From Grammothele lineata (lineage: Eukaryota; Basidiomycota; Agaricomycetes; Polyporales; Polyporaceae): a stretch of 64,000 nt of DNA. Position numbers and translations under genes: made by a program. Of this stretch, positions 36,445 through 48,878 are shown in pieces (within the stretch, counting starts at the first letter, position 1; every line of letters begins with the position of its first letter). The stretch covers positions 1 through 64,000 of the forward strand of contig NDFF03000370.1 of NCBI GenBank assembly GCA_002150815.3. The letters are read 5' to 3'. Under the pieces are notes generated by a model. That model saw only the letters and a list, made by a program, of their open reading frames with translations. It made no database searches and had not been told where the DNA came from.

Positions 36445-39400
36445 TCAATCGACGAAAATCGGCTTCATGTCGTCCCAGTTCGTGAGCCTGGGCTTGTACA
36501 GCCCACCTTTGAGGCCCTTCGCCTCCATCCGCATCTTCACGCTTCTGTGCACCAAGATGTGCGGGTTGTCCATCGGCGCCGTCCGGCCCCTTCCCAAGTT
36601 AAGCCTGGACAAATCGGAGCCGACCCGTCAGCTTCTTCTCATTTCGGTTATACAGGTAGGAAAACGTCGGGAACTCACGTCATGTACCGCTTCCACCGGT
36701 TGTCCGGCATCTGCCTGCGCTGCTCGAACGGGAGCACCTCCAGGATCCACCACCACCACTTGAGCGCGAGCTGGTCGTACTTGTCGCTCAGCGCGTCCTT
36801 CAGCTCCTCCGCCTCCTCGTTCACTACGATGAGCTCGTCCGGCTCGTCGTCATGTCCCTTGTGGTGGAAGCCGGCAGGGGGGAAGCGCGCGGTCCCGACG
36901 AGCGTGCGCGTGGTCGACATCGAGACGTGCCGTGTGTGCGAGGGCGAGGGCGCATGGGGCTCCTTCTCGATGCTGGTACGGCCATGGCTGTGGCTAGAGT
37001 CCTCGCTGCTGCTTGCCTGAATGTGAGCTTGAGCTTGGACGTGGACGTGCTCGTCGGCATGTAGCGCGCTCAACACCCGTCTCTCCAGGTCTTCAATGTC
37101 CCCGCGGGGGCGCTCAGGCGGGGTCGGCGGATCGAGCGAGATGCGCGGCGAAGGTAACATCGGGGGCAACTGGGGCGCGTGCACCAACCCCGGGCCAAAC
37201 GCGTACTGAGCGCGCGGGGTCGGCCAGAGCGTGGAGGGGTCGAGCCCGATCTGCTTCAGGAGCTCGGCGTGGAAGCGGATGCCGGTGTTGGTCCGGAAGC
37301 ACTCGCGCACCATCCACCGGAGCGGGATGCGCGCGAGCGAGTGCTTCTCCGAGTCGAGCACGGAGCCGCCGCCGACGTCTGCGCACGGGGAAGAGGAGCG
37401 GATCAGCGCGTTATGTCCGGGTCGATCGAGCGGAGAGCTAGCGCGCGCGCGCTGGGGAATGCAGCACTTACCAGCATGGCAGCCCGCGAACCATACTTCC
37501 TTCACGTCCGTCTCGTGCACGCTGTCGATTGCGGTCTCGTCGAACTTGACCTCCTCCTCCGTCATCCGCTTCCGGTTCTTCTTCACCAGCTTCCGCGCCC
37601 CAGACCAGAGCTTGACCCCCGCCTCTTTCGCAGCGTCCGCGGTCTTCTCCACCACGTCGGCAGCGTCGACAGCAGCGTCGGCCGCCTGCTCGACCACCTC
37701 CGTCGCGGCCTTGGCGAGCTCCTCCGCCTTCTCCGCGCCAGCGGCGACGTCCTTCTCGAGCGCGACAGCGGCCTGGGCAGCCTCGTCCTCGACCGCGGCA
37801 ACGATAGTGCCTTTCGTCTCCCCAGTCGGCGACTCGGTCTCGACGACGGTCGCAACGACTTTGACCGGCGACGGGGAACCCCCCTCTTCCACACCCTCCT
37901 TCCCCTTCTCCTTCGCGCCATCGTCCTTACTCCCCCTCCGGCCCGTCACAGCCTTAATAGCCGTCACAAGCCTCCCAGGGCTCATCGCCCTCCCGCCCTC
38001 CTTCGCCCTGCTCCGCTCCCGCGCGGCGTGCTTGAGCGCCCTCGCCGCGCGGCTCGCGGGGCGCGGCATGTCGCCCGCGTGCGTGCCCTGCCGGCGCTCC
38101 CACTCCGAGGGGCGCTGGTAGTGGTTCGCCTTGAACTTGGCGCGGCGCTCGTCGAGCGAGAGCGCGTGCCGGAAGGTGCGGATCGCGGTGTTGGACGCGG
38201 TGAAGGGCAGGCGGTGCGGGATGAGCCCGACGGAGGACACGGTGTCCCTGTTGGCAGCGCGCGGCGACAGCACACGCGTTCACGCGGGAGGGGCGGGGGA
38301 GTGTGGCGCGACGTGGGAGGTCGGAGCGCGCGCGGGGTGAACGTGCGCAGACGTGGAGCAACGACAAGGTAGAGCAACAGATGTGCATTGTGGTCAGCGC
38401 GCTGATGCTTTCGAGCCGAGGGACGTGAAACGTGGCAGGGCCGCCACCGCATTGACTCACCAGACGCCGATGAACTCGATGGGGACGTCGATGGCGAACG
38501 CCTTCTTGAACGCGGTGCTCTGCGCCCAGCCGAGCGCGTCCTTGCGCGAGTACATCTTGTACGCGAACGGGATCTGCTGGTGGTTGTGTGACGGCAGGAG
38601 GCCAACCTTGTGCAGCATCCCCGCGAGCGCGCGGGCGGTGTATGCGCCGCGGGAGAACCCGAAGAGACAGATCTTGTCGCCTGCTTCGTCTGGATGGTGC
38701 GGCCGAGGAAGGTCAGCGAGACACGCGAAGTGACAGAAAGGGGCACGACGCACAGTTCTGCATAAGGAACTCGTACCCGCCTGATATACGCAATGAGTAC
38801 AGCAACATTTGTGAAGAAAAAGAAAAGACGTGCCCATTACGTGCGAGTCGAGGTTCCAAGCGACCGCCTCGTCCAGAGTCTTCGAGATAGTGTTGCCGAG
38901 TGAAGAAACAGCTTGTGGGCTCGTGTAGGTCCCAATACCGGTCTGAGCGAGGTGGAGCAGACACGCATTACGATCGCGATCGAGGGGCTCATATGAAAGT
39001 CCGTCACGCACCTGGTAGTACACCATCTGCTCGCGGCGGTCATCGCGCTTCAGCAAGCTGAAGAATTTGACGACGTTCGAGTTCTACAATGCACACATCA
39101 GGGTGAGCATGGTGGGGTGAATGAACGTGTCCGCCGCCGACGCCGATCCATGCGTTAGAAGAATGTGGCGTCAGGGACGGACGGAGGTAACGGGGGTACT
39201 CACATCAGAGTCGAACTGGTCTCCCGTACCATCGAAGCAAAGCACAAGGGTCCTCGGCGCAGCCGAGTTGTAAGGTGGGATGATGTCGGCATCCCCAAAC
39301 TCGCTCGACGACGAGTGTACGCTCGAGGGGGTGGTGGGACGCAGGTGCGGGGGGTGCGCGGTTTCCTCGGAGGTGCGCGCAGAGCCAGCGCTGTGTGACC

Positions 39401-39461
39401 GGCAATGGAAGCCGAGGTGGGGAGCATGGTGGGGGGCATGGAAATCGCTGGTGGGGGACAT
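36445..39461 (-). CDS. DUF2235 (Tle1-like) alpha/beta hydrolase, copy 2 with helical insert
   Basis: Tandem paralog of copy 1. From ATG 39461 (MSPTSDFHAP) a disordered leader precedes RTLVLCFDGTGDQF; then NSNVVKFFSLLKRDD, GGYEFLMQN, KICLFGFSRGAYTARALAG (nucleophile Ser), FIGVW|DTVSSVG (Asp), LSLDERRAKFKA, EVWFAGCHAG|DVGGG (His) and HSLARIPLRWMVRECF. It ends VHRSVKMRMEAKGLKGG... and KPIFVD at 36445, like copy 1. It is longer because a segment of roughly 150 residues sits between LSLDERR and the His motif. This segment is rich in Ala/Glu/Lys/Val with repeated AA-x-x-A patterns (for example EELAKAATEVVEQAADAAVDAADVV) and reads as a long amphipathic helix. A second disordered His/Ser-rich insert lies near 36900-37100. 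Catalytic residues are intact. Confidence 0.88.
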
Positions 39462-39549
39462 GGCGGTTCGTGAGTCTGAAGGGGGCCGTAAGAAAGGGTC
39501 GTGAGGAGTCGTGAAGGCGTAGTGCGGGGAGGGGAACAGGGCCCGCGCG

Positions 39550-39557
39550 ATTAATAT
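39550..39557 (-). promoter_or_regulatory. TATA-like element of DUF2235 copy 2
   Basis: TTATATTA on the minus strand stands about 90 nt upstream of the copy 2 start codon at 39461. Confidence 0.4.
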
Positions 39558-39559
39558 AA

Positions 39560-41230
39560 GGAGGCGGGAGGGAAGCGTACCCATATGGGATCGGGCTTTT
39601 GTTATGAAATCCGACGACGGCGGGCGCGGGAGGATCGAGATGCTGTGATCTCTCGGCGGGCGGCGCACTCGGCGCGGGGGCGGGGGAGCGGATTGGAGCG
39701 AGCGGAAGGCGCGAGCGGACAGGCGGCGACTGATCCGTTCGGGGACGCGAAAGGGGGATTAGACTTGTCGGTAGCACAGGCAGGGGCGACGCGACGCGTG
39801 AGGACGATCGGGGGTCTTTTATGGATATGGAGGCACCATCGCATCCTATAGCAGCCTCGAGGAAAGTGATGGACGATCCGACGGAGTTGAGAGCTAATTG
39901 GGTCCCAAGACATGTGCGAAGCCCAAGCCACATAGCATCTGCCAACTCGAGGCGCGACCCAAGCCTTCTCAGTGCGCTAGCGCCGCGTGGGAGAACGCTG
40001 TCAGGTAGAGCCGGCCTCCGACCGTATACGGATACGATGTATAGCACATGGACTACAGCCATGACCACAAGGGGTCGTCAGAGACATCGGTATCGACATA
40101 ACGGGTAGGACACCGCCGCGAAGGAAGAGGAGAAAGTTAGCCTAGCCTAGCTGTCGCTCCGAGTGACTCCGGCGCATCGCAGGATGATGCGATGTAACTG
40201 AAACGGCGACAAGGGAAGCCAATCATGTATCAATGTTATTGCTTCGCGATCCGTGCGGACAGGGCTGGGCAGGGTGGAGAGACGAGGGTATTGAAGGCGC
40301 CGTGTCGCTGTTTGAGCTGAGGAGCTGCTGCACGGGTTCGATGAGCCAAGGAGGAGTCTATATGGTGGTTGGCTTGAAGAGAGGCAAGTCATCCGAGTTG
40401 CTCGGGACAAGCCTAAACGGCGCAGTCACATTGGTGGAATAAGAGATCAGATCGGCCACAAGCGCTCACGTGTCCTTAACGGAACCAAATTCGCCGTCGC
40501 GACATTTATACCCACAAGCGCCTAAGCCACAAAGTAGCTCTTCTCCGTTTCCTCCGAGGCGCGGTCTACGTCTTCCATCTCACGGACAACTTGCAGGCAT
40601 TATGGATCACGCGCAGCACTCAGCTGCATGTGCGATATGCAAGACATCGATATGTAACGGTTCTAAGAAGAAAACCGGTGAGTGCCGACCCAAGCCTGTG
40701 CGAACGCGGTCTGATCAACAGGCGCGTTGTCTCTTCGAAGCCTCGAGGACACCGGTGGCCTGTGCGGCATATCGCAAACCTTGTATCGCCGGGAGCGCAA
40801 TAAGGTCCACGGATGGTATGAAGTTCTGCCGTCACTCGTCGCCTGTCGCCCCCCAGACCCCACCAGCCCTGCGTGCAGCCACCAGAGGTACTCCTCGACA
40901 TGCTTACCCGTGAGTAAACCTTCCCAGGTCGCGTGAGCCCGGTTGGAGCTGGCGGGGTTTCCTTGTGCGTGTGAAGCCGGTCCGATACGGGAGACGGACG
41001 AGCGCGCGCAGCCCGCGCGGGGCGGGGCCGACGAGGACAGTGATGCCACCGACTCCGAGTCGTGCCAGGAGATGGGCCCTTGTTGAGATCTTGATCTGAC
41101 CCGCCCTGTCCACTGCTGTCGGGGGCGCCGAACAGTGCGGTTTCTACGCGGCACTTGCAATCCCCGGAACCCTTCACGTCCCTCAACACGCCTCGATTGG
41201 GCCAGGCCATTGCTCTCCAAGAGTTATAAC
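39560..41230. other. Intergenic, no supported gene
   Basis: About 1.7 kb. A + frame at 40470-40913 and overlapping minus frames at 40620-41220 have no known motif and shadow one another. The 5' end of the oxygenase gene may reach into the last few hundred bases. Confidence 0.35.
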
Positions 41231-41308
41231 CTCCAGAGACGTTCAGCGTCTTCAGATCAACTTCCCCCGCCCCACCAAGAATCCCTCTTCCGACGCCTAC
41301 AAGACGAT

Positions 41309-44300
41309 ATGGCCCTCCTGCAAAGCACCGTTGTACGTGCCGTTCTCGCGACGGTCGCAGTTTCGGCTTATCAACTCACTGCGCTTGGTTATGCAGAAAG
41401 TCGCAGACGTGACGTATCTTGCTGGGCGCCCGCTGCCTGTTGCCCCAGATGGTCGCTACGACGCTGAAGTGCAGCCTCTCACCGGGACGATAACCAGGGC
41501 AGACCCGCACTCGGACCTCTACAAGACCGTACATTCCATTAACGACAGTGCGAAGAACCTACCACTATTTGTCACCGAACTTCTGGACCCCAAGGTACGT
41601 TCCAGGCACCTCGTTGCTTTGTCTAACAACGGCGTCTGACCTGCCAATTTCAGACGTATGCGGCGCTCGCCGAGGCTGTGTTCAATGCGGATGCCGTCGA
41701 CGACAGGACTGGTATCGTATGTTCCCCATTACTTCTATGTGTCCGCAGCGACTGAGAGAACTTCGTGTACAGTTCACGAAGGCGCTCGCCGTCCTGTGCC
41801 GCCTACCCCAGGACAGCGCGGAATACAAGGCGCTGAACCGGCAGGTCATCGCGCTTCTTTACAACACTCTGCCCCATCCGCCGGTGACGTACGTCGGGAC
41901 CGATTACCCTGCCGACACCCCATCGGCGTCTGCCAATGCCACCTCCGCCGCTTCTCGCCTTTACTTCGCTGCGAGGAGCCCCGATGGCAGCGGCAACAAC
42001 CAAAACCAGCCGGACTTGGGCAAGGCACGCACGCCGTACGCCCGATCCGTTCAGGGCCGCCACCCGATCCCGCCCAACGTCCTTCCCAGCCCCGAGGACG
42101 TCTTCGATTCGCTCCTCAAAGCACGCGACGTGCGTACATGACATGTTTTCCGCGTTGACGTCGACTGAGATAGGCTGGACGTTACAGTTCCAACCGCACC
42201 CGGGAGGCAACTCGTCACTGACGTTCGCTTTCGCCTCGCTCGTCACACATACCCTTTTCTCGACCGATCCGCGTGACATGACCAAGAACCGCACCTCATC
42301 TTACCTTGATCTTTCTATTCTATATGGTACTAGTCAGGCAGAGCAAGACGCCGTTCGCGACAAGGCCCAGGGCAAGGGTCTCCTATACCCCGACGCCTTC
42401 TCCGAGGGCAGATTGATCTTTGTGCCTCCTGCTGCAACTGCCCTACTCGTCCTCTTTAGCCGTAACCATAATGTAAGTCTTCCTTGTCGCTTCTTACGAC
42501 TCGCCGTATTTATAGTATTCGCTATTGTAGTACATCGCTGAGATGCTCCTCAAACTCAATGAGAGGGGCACTTGGACCAACCCGCCTCCCGAAGACCCTG
42601 TCAAGCGTGCTCGTCAGGATGAAGAGATATTCCAAACTGCCAGACTCGTCAAGTACGCGTCCCTGAGACCAGTGCATTTGCGATACTCATGTCTTTGATT
42701 TTAGCTGCGGGAACTATATGGCAATGATCTTCGGCGATTACGTGGCCGGTTTCCTCGGACTCCAGAGGGATGGTGTCACAGGAAACCTTTCTCCTTTCGA
42801 TGTGAGTTGTACTCAGTGGCATCGTAGAGTTCCGAAGCTAAAATATGCCCTCATAGCCTTTCAAGGACGCAAGCGGCCAAGAGGTGGGCCGCGGAGACGG
42901 CAACCAGTGCTCCGTAGAGTTCAACATCCTGTACCGCGTATGTTTCACTACATTCTCGCATGATTTCAACCTGACCGGCTCCGTTTCAGTGGCACGCTAC
43001 GACAGCCAAGGAGGACATCGCCTGGACCGAAAACATCTTCCAGGGCGCGTTCAAGGACACAGGCAAACCCCTCGACAAGCTGACCCTCCAGGACTTCATC
43101 CCTGCTGTCGTCAAGACCGTGCTCTCCGCCGACCCGAACCCGCGCACGCGCACGTTCGCCGGCCTCAAGCGCGGCCCCAATGGCGCCTTCGCGGACGACG
43201 ACATCGCGAAAGTCCTGCACGACGCGACGGACAAGGGGGCGGGCACGTACCGCGCGCGCGGTTCTCCCGCCGTGCTCCGCATCGTCGAGATCCTCGGCAT
43301 GGTGCAGGCGCGCGAGTGGGGCGTGTGCACGATGAACGAGTTCCGCGACTTCCTCGGCCTCAAGCGCTTCGGCAGCTTCGAGGAGTGGAACAAGGACCCC
43401 GAGATCGCGGTGCGTACTTTGTTTGGCGTCGAGTTGTTGGTCCGCGCGTGCCGGTGCTGATGCGCTCTTGTCACTGCGTGGTGGCGGCGGCGGCGGCTGG
43501 TGCTGCTCACTAGAACACGGCGCGACGGCTGTACGGGCATATCGACAACTTGGAGCTGTACCCTGGCTTGCAAGCGGAGGTGAGCGTTCCACATTGATTC
43601 ATACCGCACCGTGAACTTAAAGGCCGCGCCCGGTTTGTATTTTTGTGTAGCAAATTATGGAGCTCGGGCCAGCGTCGGGTCTCTGCTGCGGTTACACGAT
43701 GACGCGCGCTATCTTGGCCGACGCCATCGCCCTTGTTCGGGGTGAGTATTCCGAGACCCTTGGAGACAAGTCCCAACTAGGGGTGTACAGGATGTGGATG
43801 TGGTCGGGCTGATCGTTTGATGTTGTTCTAGGTGACCGCTTCTACACCACGGATTACACGCGTAAGTACTATTCAACGTCAAACTGTTGATCATCCGAAT
43901 TGGACGCGCGGCGCGCTGACGCAGCCACGTTCTCGCCACGTTCACAGCGTCGAACCTGACCGCGTGGGGCTTCCAAGACTGCGCGCGGGACCCTAACAAC
44001 GGCGCATACGGTGCGGCGATTCCGAGGCTGCTGTCCCGCCACTTGCCGCGGCACTACCCTCCCGTGCGTCTATCCTATCTCGCGCGGGTTCCTCATCGCC
44101 GGTGTTCTGACCGCCTGTCGCCTTGAGCAGAACAGCGTGTACACTCTGTTCCCCTTCTTCACGCCCCCGGCGATGAAGAAGTATCTGAACAAGTTGGACG
44201 TCCTCGACTCGTACGCGCTCGACCGTCCGGTGGCGCAACCGGACCCGAAGGTGGTGAACACCATTGCGGACATCAGCGCAATCTTGAAAGACCGCGCGAG

Positions 44301-46017
44301 CTACGAGGCGTACGAGGGCGTGATGTTCACGAAGACCGCAGCAAAGTTCTCCGCGCTCGCGAACATGTGCGTCTTCTGCGTCCCTATTCTCTCGTTTCCG
44401 GGTGGCCGAAGTGCCGGTCGCCTGAGAAGCTGTATCGGGATAGAAGCGGCTGACACTTGATGTTTTGGCGTCTTGCAGCCCTGAGGAGCGCCAGACCGCG
44501 CTCACTAAGTCGTTGTTCCCGACAAAGGACGCGGTCAGCGCCCATGCGCAGTGGATGGGGAAGAAAGTCCGCCAGCTCGTCGACGAACACTCGTTCGTGC
44601 TTGATGGTGTCGCCGGCAAACGTTTGGACATTATCGGCAATGTCGTCAACCTAGTGCCGGCGTACTGGGTGTCCGAGTTCATTGTACGTACCCGTCCGTC
44701 TTCGGCGTGTTGCATGGGATCTGATTCTATTGGGACGGCAGCTTGGTATTCCGCTGAAGACCATTCACAGGCCTGATGGTCTCCTCACGCCTGTAGAAGT
44801 AAGCGACATGCTGCAATCCGTGTTCAAGTGCGTCCCTACATGCTGCTGTGCGACGCTGCTCTGACCTCATCCCGCAACTGCAGTGCTGTCTACTGGGAAG
44901 ATGACTGGTCTACAAGCCGGCGTGCCTCATACCTTGCCCAAGTCCTTGGGCAATTCATCGAAAAGAGCCTCAGCGAAGCCGTGCCCCATCTCGGACTCGT
45001 AAGTCGACATGTTTACATACGAGGAGGTCTTGTAGGCTAATGCTTGAGCTAGGATGCGGTTACCTCCCTCCTGTTTAGGTCACACGAGCCATCGCACGAC
45101 TTCTTGAAGCAGATCGCGCACTCCAAGGCGCCGCACAGCCAGATCGTCGCGGATGTTCTTGGCTTTGCGGTCTCGTCTGCAAAGGGCCTTGCGAAGAGTG
45201 AGTCGCTCCCCTGCTTCTCCTCGCGTGGTCCTAACGTCATCTTCAGGCGTCGCGCAAATTGTTGACTTCTACCTGTCTGACGAGCGTTCCAAGAAATGCG
45301 CCGAGGTCATTAAGCTTGCGCATGGTAGCGATTCCGCTAGCCATGAACTGCTCAGGGGATACGTCCGGGAGGCTCAGCGTACGACCTACCCCTCTCCGTT
45401 ATAGTAGAGGTCATGACTAACCCGATCTCTCTTGCCGTCGACACAGGCCTTGCGCCTCAATTCGCCGCCGTCCTTCGCCAGGAGGCACATGCGGCCGCCA
45501 AACATCCAAAGCAGATGTACGTGCTCGACCTCAAGACCGCCCTCGTGAACGTGAGCGTTATGCCGTTTATTGAACCACGATACCCAATTTCTCACATGCT
45601 TGTCACAGGAGAAGGACTTTCCCGAGCCTTTGACCGTCAACCCCACACGACCCGCGGAATCGTACTCAACCATGCAGAACGCCAGCTTCTACAAATGTCT
45701 CGGTACCGCCGCCGCCGAGGAGGTACGTCTTTCCTTCTTCTCTACCGCGTGCCAGAATGCTGACGGCGGGTTCCAGTGCATCGTCGAGATGGTCAAGGCG
45801 ATCTTCCAGACTCCCAACATGCAGCGCGTCTCAGGCAAGCCTGGCACCGTCGACCGCGTCGTGGTGAAGAAGTTTGGCGTCGCGTTCGACATGTACACGG
45901 ACGCGATCGGTCTTCCTGGGTACTGGCCCACTTCGTTGGTGGTTACGGTAAGCAATGCATTGTAACCATTGCGGGTGTGTGACTGACTGAGTTGGCGGTG
46001 TGCAGCATTCTTTCTAA
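41309..46017 (+). CDS. Psi-factor/linoleate diol synthase-type oxygenase (dioxygenase-P450 fusion)
   Basis: Bifunctional haem enzyme making oxylipins from C18 fatty acids: an N-terminal peroxidase-like dioxygenase forms a hydroperoxide and a C-terminal P450-like domain isomerises it, often to a diol. Dioxygenase motifs: LLYNTLPHPP, FQPHPGG, FAFASLVTHTLFSTD (distal His), KTSSYLDL-like RTSSYLDLSILYG, SRNHN|YIAEMLLKLNE, and EFNILYR|WHATT with the proximal His and catalytic Tyr. Linker motifs include GLKRFGSFEEWN, MELGPASGLCCGYTMTRAIL and YTLFPFFTPPAM. The P450 part has GNVVNLVPAYWVSEFI, and NASFYKCLG with the haem Cys ligand. About fifteen short introns. The last exon adds HSF and a stop at 46017. 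The 5' end is uncertain: 41309 is the first in-frame ATG, but a helical segment (ESLFRRLQDD) just upstream suggests an earlier exon. All key haem ligands are present, so both halves may be active. Confidence 0.9.
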
Positions 46018-46984
46018 AAGCGTGTTTTCAACGTATTGAATTGGTACTGGATGTTGTTGTATACGCTCACGTTTTGCTGTGTCGTGATGTAGTAGTATCA
46101 TATGCTATCGTATGCCCTTAGTATGGAGCTATAATCAGTAACACCACCGAAAAGACTGTTGAAAATGCTCCTGTTATGACTATAGTACTTATTCCTATGG
46201 CCCTCCGGGCAGACCTACTGATAAGACTTCGATGCCACATAGCTGAGGGGAGGAAAAGCCGGAACCTAGCATAGGCAGGCAATCACCTGAAAGGGCCATC
46301 CCCGGCACTGGAAGTGACTAGTGAGCCCTCGCACTTTGCGCTCAAGCTGATACGAGTGTTGGGTACTGGCCCACTCAGTAGATACATGCACTATGGTACC
46401 TGGTGGCACACTGCCGGTGCTAAGTTGTATGTCTAGGTATCGTCATACGACGGTTGGTAGGCCGCCCTTGGCGGTCACGGGACGATCGGGCAGTACTTTA
46501 TGACTTACCGGCATCGTCACCGAGCACGCAATGTGGACGAGCGACGCGGACAAGTGAACAGCATGTGGGTCCGGTCCCATCGGCCTCGTCTTCGAGCTTC
46601 ACAGCCGCCCCCGGAGTACTCGCCCACTATCCAATCCGAAACGCCCACACAATGACGTCGTTCATGCGGTATAACAGGAAAGTAGTTCTCACTGGTTCCT
46701 CAAAATCACCCCTTTAAGAGGAGAACGTGACAATTCCCACAGATCTGATTCAAAGATACGACTTGCCACCTCGAAGAACCTGAACAACGTCGTGTCCACT
46801 GGAACTTACTAGTAGCTACTGCAAACACGCTCCGTCTTCTGCAAAGCTATAGTCGCCTGGGACTCCGTCGGGCGCCCAGTCCCCCGAAGATTTCACGCTT
46901 CCTTCAAATTCCAGTACTAATGAGTGTGTTGCTGAGTCCGGCTCTCCCGGATTCCCCTCAGTCAGACCAACACTAGAACCTATC
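46018..46984. other. Intergenic, no gene seen
   Basis: Holds the oxygenase 3' UTR and the promoter of the following F-box-like gene. Only short frames are present. Confidence 0.5.
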
Positions 46985-48686
46985 ATGGATATCAGCGACC
47001 CATCCCCGCCTCCTCGCTTGCCTCCTGAGCTCTGCCTTCTTATCATCGATACCCTTGGCAGCGACATCATAGCCGACTGGGAATGGGCTCGGCCAGACAG
47101 GCAGGTACAACTCGCACTTCGCCAATGCACCCTAGTCTGTAGTACCTGGCGTCCCCATGCCCAATTCTGGCTTTTCAGGGTCATCCACATCACATCTCTC
47201 AAAGCCCTGGACAACCTTGGAGCCATCCTCAACACCAACTCCTCTCTTGCAGCGTACATCCAATGCTTCCTTCTTTCATGTGACACTAAGCACAGCGAGT
47301 ACTGGCCATGGAACGTGGCTACAGTTCTCCCGCGCACGGTCAAAGCTCAACTTCCAGCCCTCAGCGGTCTTTGCATTGGAGGAACGCATGAACTTGAAGA
47401 ACCTACACGACGGACGGGTTGCAAGCCGTTGCCGCATTTTCCACTTAACGTGCGCGAGCTAGGCCTCTATTCTAAGAGGTTCTCTTCGATAATTGTACTA
47501 AATATCGACCACATTGTTTTCGCGAGCTTCGCGGATTTTGCAAGGCTGTTGGATTGCTTCGACGCACTGGAAGTGTTGGAATGCAGGAATGTTGATTGGG
47601 ACGTGCTCGGACTCATCCCGGGGTGCATGGTGCGCAAGCGTAGACCGTTTCTGCCCAGATTACAGGCATTATTGGTAGGTTCTAGGCTGTGTTGAAATAC
47701 CAGGTGCACTGCTGTCCCGCTCGCTGACTTCGGACGTCCCCGGCAGGTGTACCAGGTTGGCGCTCATGGAGTCAACAGATTGCTCGCCGCTTTGCCCCCC
47801 GACAAGCTTACTTGCTTTACACTTGCGTGTCCTGTCAGTAGGCTTCGCGGGCGTGAGGTTGAAGGTGAGGCCCAAGCTCCCACACACGACCTCCTTATAC
47901 ACACGTTATCATAGATGACCCCGTCACGAGACGACCAGATGCACTATCCCTGGAATCATTAACATCCCTGGCCATTATTGATATTTTGAAGATTGGGCTC
48001 CACAAAGATCGGGAAGCAGAAGACTTGTTCACTATCCACACTGTGACGCACTCGTGGAAAACCGGGTTGCCATCGCACGACCTCTTTCTCGAGATCTATG
48101 CGGAGCCCGCCCAGCGTACGAAAGCGGAATTTCTTGCACTGATAGAGCGTGTTGGCCAGACGGTGGCTGCGAGCTGCTTCGGTATGTTACAAACCTCGTG
48201 ACATCTCCTAGGTATTGAATTACGAAAATGTTGACTTAACGACTTATAGGTCGATCGTACACAATCGTCACGTTGATGATTGAGCACCTCCCAATGAGCA
48301 CGGAGAGCACGGAGGCGTGGCGACAGCTTGTTGCAGAAGTACGCACCAACTTCTTAATAGGTTCACAGGTGGGGCGACTGGATGTTTTACATGCTTGTGA
48401 GTACTGGTTCTACTTCTTCACTACTCTTCAAGTTGTCACTGTGTTTACGGCTCGACGTTTTTGTGATGCTGATCCGCGCTTTGTGGGACTAGACCCCAAT
48501 TCTATCTGTTGGGATTGGCGGAGTGAGCAAGTTAACGACAACAAGGATGAAAGTGAAGACAACAACGAAGGCGAGGAGGATCAGGATGAAAATGAGGCGC
48601 AGAGCGGAAACCAGAGCGAGGGTCAGAACGGGGACGCCGGGGACGAGGAGAGCCACAGGAGAGGGACTTCCCCGCCGAGCCTTTGA
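46985..48686 (+). CDS. F-box-like protein with acidic tail
   Basis: Begins MDISDPSPPPRLPPELCLLIIDTL, an F-box-like start, followed by CTLVCSTWRPHAQFWLFRVI, the usual continuation in basidiomycete F-box proteins, which are thought to select substrates for SCF ubiquitin ligases. Exon 1 runs to about 47672; later exons joined at GTGAGG, GTATGT and GTGAGT donors give LLAALPPDKLTCFTLA, LTSLAIIDILKIGLH, ALIERVGQTVAASCFG and LPMSTESTEAWRQLV. The last exon encodes ICWDWR and a long Asp/Glu/Asn/Gln-rich acidic run, ending RGTSPPSL. The final codons and the stop fall inside a 50-nt stretch that matches the oxygenase gene coding sequence 3 kb upstream, so the tail appears to have been acquired by insertion of a gene fragment. 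LRRs are not clear. Confidence 0.65.
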
Positions 48687-48703
48687 CCGTTAACCCCACT
48701 CGT
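48654..48703 (+). pseudogene. Fragment of a Ppo-type oxygenase exon
   Basis: These 50 nt align to 45604-45650 of the oxygenase gene with 42 of 47 aligned bases identical and one 3-nt insertion. The match includes the acceptor CACAG and the start of the exon that encodes EKDFPEPLTVNPTR; the fragment would read ERDFPAEPLTVNPTR. The in-frame insertion and mostly silent substitutions suggest it derives from a functional paralog of the oxygenase rather than directly from the copy upstream. It is now read in a different frame as the end of the F-box-like gene. Confidence 0.7.
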
Positions 48704-48878
48704 CGGAGCCGCCGGATGATCCCGGCGGCTTCGCGAGAGTACCCGATTTAACGGTCGACGCGTGGCAATTCACACTCTCCGACCCCAGATTTCTTACCAG
48801 CACACATCCTCTGCATCTCGTGTATTCTGCTAGCCCACTACCCATCAGCCCTCCGCATTGGTGCTGGACGATATTACC

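Noticed and set aside
37179..38372. 397-codon plus-strand open frame
   Set aside because: Runs antisense through the long exon of DUF2235 copy 2, whose minus-strand reading has clear family motifs.
40470..40913. 147-codon plus-strand frame upstream of the oxygenase gene
   Set aside because: No similarity to the oxygenase N-terminus, no known motif, and overlapping frames of equal length on the other strand.
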